Assembly: GCA_002344525.1 (NCBI GenBank)
Contig: DDTJ01000051.1
Coordinates: 47,481 to 89,097 of the forward strand
Origin: Akkermansiaceae bacterium UBA2367
GTDB taxonomy: Bacteria > Verrucomicrobiota > Verrucomicrobiia > Verrucomicrobiales > DEV007
Direction of reading: 5' to 3'
DNA: 41,617 nucleotides
Of the stretch, positions 40,501-41,617 are shown in pieces (the first letter of the stretch is position 1; every line of letters begins with the position of its first letter). The position numbers and the translations under genes are program-made. Below the pieces are notes generated by a model, which saw nothing but the letters and a program-made list of their open reading frames with translations, had not been told where the DNA came from and made no database searches.

Positions 40501-41534
40501 GAACCTCCGGGGGCGGGTTCCTCCGCGAGGGAAGCGGCGAGGCGGATCTGCCGTTTCCATTTCCTCGACAGGGCGAGACCCCACAGCCCCGCTCCGGAGA
40601 ACCCGAGGAAGAGCGCCGCGAAGACCCCGTGGAGCACCATCCCCCCTTCGCTGGAGATGGCGGCGAAAGCCTCCAACGGCCCGGTGATGCCCACGGTGTA
40701 GGCTTCCCCTCCATCGCGCATCGCCACCACGAGGAAATAGACCGTCCCCGTCCCGACGACGAGGAAATGCAGGGCGAGGAGAGCCCACAGGACGGTCCGG
40801 ATCGACTCGGGAGTCGGCTTCCGCACCACCGAGACGAGGGCGAGGATGAGGAGCAAGCTCGCCCCCAGAAGGAAGAGCAGGACGAGGCCTGCAAAAGCGG
40901 GGTTCTCAAGGAACAAGGAGGCGAGCGCGGCGAACCCGAGCAGGGCGAACACGGCGAAAGACGCCGGGACCGGCCCTGGCACCTGGTAGAAATCGGCAGC
41001 CCGCGAGGCGGTCGGGCGCGCCGCCGCGTCCGTTTCGCCCGCAGCGAGGATCCCGGCTTGGCTTTCCCGCACCAAGCCCTCGACGCGGCGCACCGTTTCG
41101 AGAGCATGATGGTAGCGGTTCAGCGGGCGCAGCCGCTCGCGGGTGAGGCGGGTCTGGAGGTCGCAGACGCAGGTCGGACCGAGGACGAGATGTCGCAACA
41201 GCAGCGCCGCGACGGCCAGTCCGGCGAGGGAGCAGACGGAAAGGAGAATGGCGGTGACGGGGCCCATCGTCTCGGTGAGCAGGAGGAGCAGCGCCGCGAT
41301 CCCCGAGAAGACAAGGAGGAGGAACAGATATAGCAAGCCCATCCCGATCCGCGAAGTCTTCGCGACGGTGAGCGCCTCGATCTCGTCGAGGCGGAAGCGC
41401 TTGTATTCCTCGACGAAGGGCATGAGGAAACCGGAGCCTTTCACATAGACGAGGTGGTCCTCGCCAAGCCAAAGGCTGGAGAGCCCGAAACGATCGCGGG
41501 CGAGCCGTCGGTATCTGTCATGGAAGGAACTCAA
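40497..41534 (-). CDS. Multi-pass membrane protein of unknown function
   Basis: A 345-residue protein with six or seven membrane helices (for example LLYLFLLLVFSGIAALLLLL, ILLSVCSLAGLAVAALLLRHLV, FAVFALLGFAALASLFL, LALHFLVVGTGTVYFLVVAM). A cytoplasmic-type N-terminal domain (FRLDEIEALTVAKTSRIGMG) and a central basic loop are also visible. The reading frame opens with TTG 41534, as no ATG is in place before the first conserved strand (LWLGEDHLVYVKG). I cannot assign a function. It is the first gene of the minus-strand run down to plsC. Element E lies 60 nt upstream. Confidence 0.62.
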   Translation of the reverse strand: MSSFHDRYRRLARDRFGLSSLWLGEDHLVYVKGSGFLMPFVEEYKRFRLDEIEALTVAKTSRIGMGLLYLFLLLVFSGIAALLLLLTETMGPVTAILLSVCSLAGLAVAALLLRHLVLGPTCVCDLQTRLTRERLRPLNRYHHALETVRRVEGLVRESQAGILAAGETDAAARPTASRAADFYQVPGPVPASFAVFALLGFAALASLFLENPAFAGLVLLFLLGASLLLILALVSVVRKPTPESIRTVLWALLALHFLVVGTGTVYFLVVAMRDGGEAYTVGITGPLEAFAAISSEGGMVLHGVFAALFLGFSGAGLWGLALSRKWKRQIRLAASLAEEPAPGGS

Positions 41535-41594
41535 AACCGCCGACAGTGAACACCCGAGGGGGTGGGGAGGTCAAGGACTTGGTTTGTCCTTCAA

Positions 41595-41617
41595 CCTCTT
41601 ACTCCCTACTCTTACTC
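41595..41617. repeat. TNCTCN hairpin element E, left arm only (cut by window edge)
   Basis: CCTCTTACTCCCTACTC followed by TTACTC at the right edge matches the left arm of elements A-D. The right arm would lie beyond the window. Confidence 0.65.

Noticed and set aside
1..41617. tRNA or rRNA genes, insertion sequences, prophage or integrase genes
   Set aside because: I looked for clover-leaf ends, transposase motifs and terminal inverted repeats and saw none.

Overview
The window is GC-rich, almost fully coding DNA from a PVC-type bacterium, most likely a member of Verrucomicrobiota. The evidence is a six-gene Alternative Complex III operon, PVC-style secreted multiheme and beta-propeller proteins, Uma2 proteins, DUF4350/DUF4129 proteins, XylR-type regulation of sugar genes, and almost no Shine-Dalgarno sequences. 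The assignment rests on gene content only; nothing in the window gives a species.

Layout. (1) 1-7896, minus strand: actABCDEF, the quinol:cytochrome c oxidoreductase Alternative Complex III. actF runs off the left edge. A perfect 15-bp inverted repeat that contains a Rex-type operator lies just upstream of actA. (2) 8097-13048: a 2OG-Fe(II) PKHD hydroxylase, a secreted NHL propeller, a small membrane protein, an MFS transporter, then a DUF3365 haem c protein followed by an NsrR-like Rrf2 regulator. An 11-1-11 NsrR-like operator precedes the haem protein. (3) 13132-19297: an FmdB zinc ribbon protein, an unknown membrane protein, a Nudix hydrolase, a tandem alpha/beta hydrolase, an EEP-fold protein that seems to lack catalytic residues, and araD. 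(4) 19299-29145, minus strand: a seven-gene run of a DJ-1/PfpI protein, a TIM-barrel sugar isomerase-like protein, a pentahaem cytochrome, a soluble-dehydrogenase-like beta-propeller, an SSS symporter, a GntP permease and an alkaline-phosphatase-fold enzyme. The middle three are joined by ATGA stop/start overlaps. A XylR-type regulator with a good promoter lies across from it at 30225. (5) 29259-36394: a tiny ORF, two Uma2 proteins, a lone nucleotidyltransferase, a LysM protein, a YtcJ-type amidohydrolase, a second TIM-barrel isomerase and a membrane protein. (6) 36419-41534, minus strand: PlsC, DUF4350, DUF4129, a B-box/zinc-ribbon membrane protein and an unknown membrane protein.

How the parts may fit together: periplasmic sugar or sugar-acid oxidation by the propeller protein could feed electrons through the pentahaem cytochrome into the c-type cytochrome pool, which Alternative Complex III also serves. 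The NsrR-like unit looks like a nitric-oxide response. The Rex-like palindrome would tie Alternative Complex III expression to the NADH/NAD+ balance.

The most unusual non-coding feature is a family of five hairpin elements at 8008, 11778, 15081, 17320 and 41595. Their arms are degenerate TNCTCN arrays facing NGAGNA arrays, always pyrimidine arm first. The four complete copies all lie just after gene 3' ends. A second kind of hairpin, with a GTGA loop and compensatory stem changes, lies at 27528-27598, where it is translated into the N-terminus of the pentahaem cytochrome.
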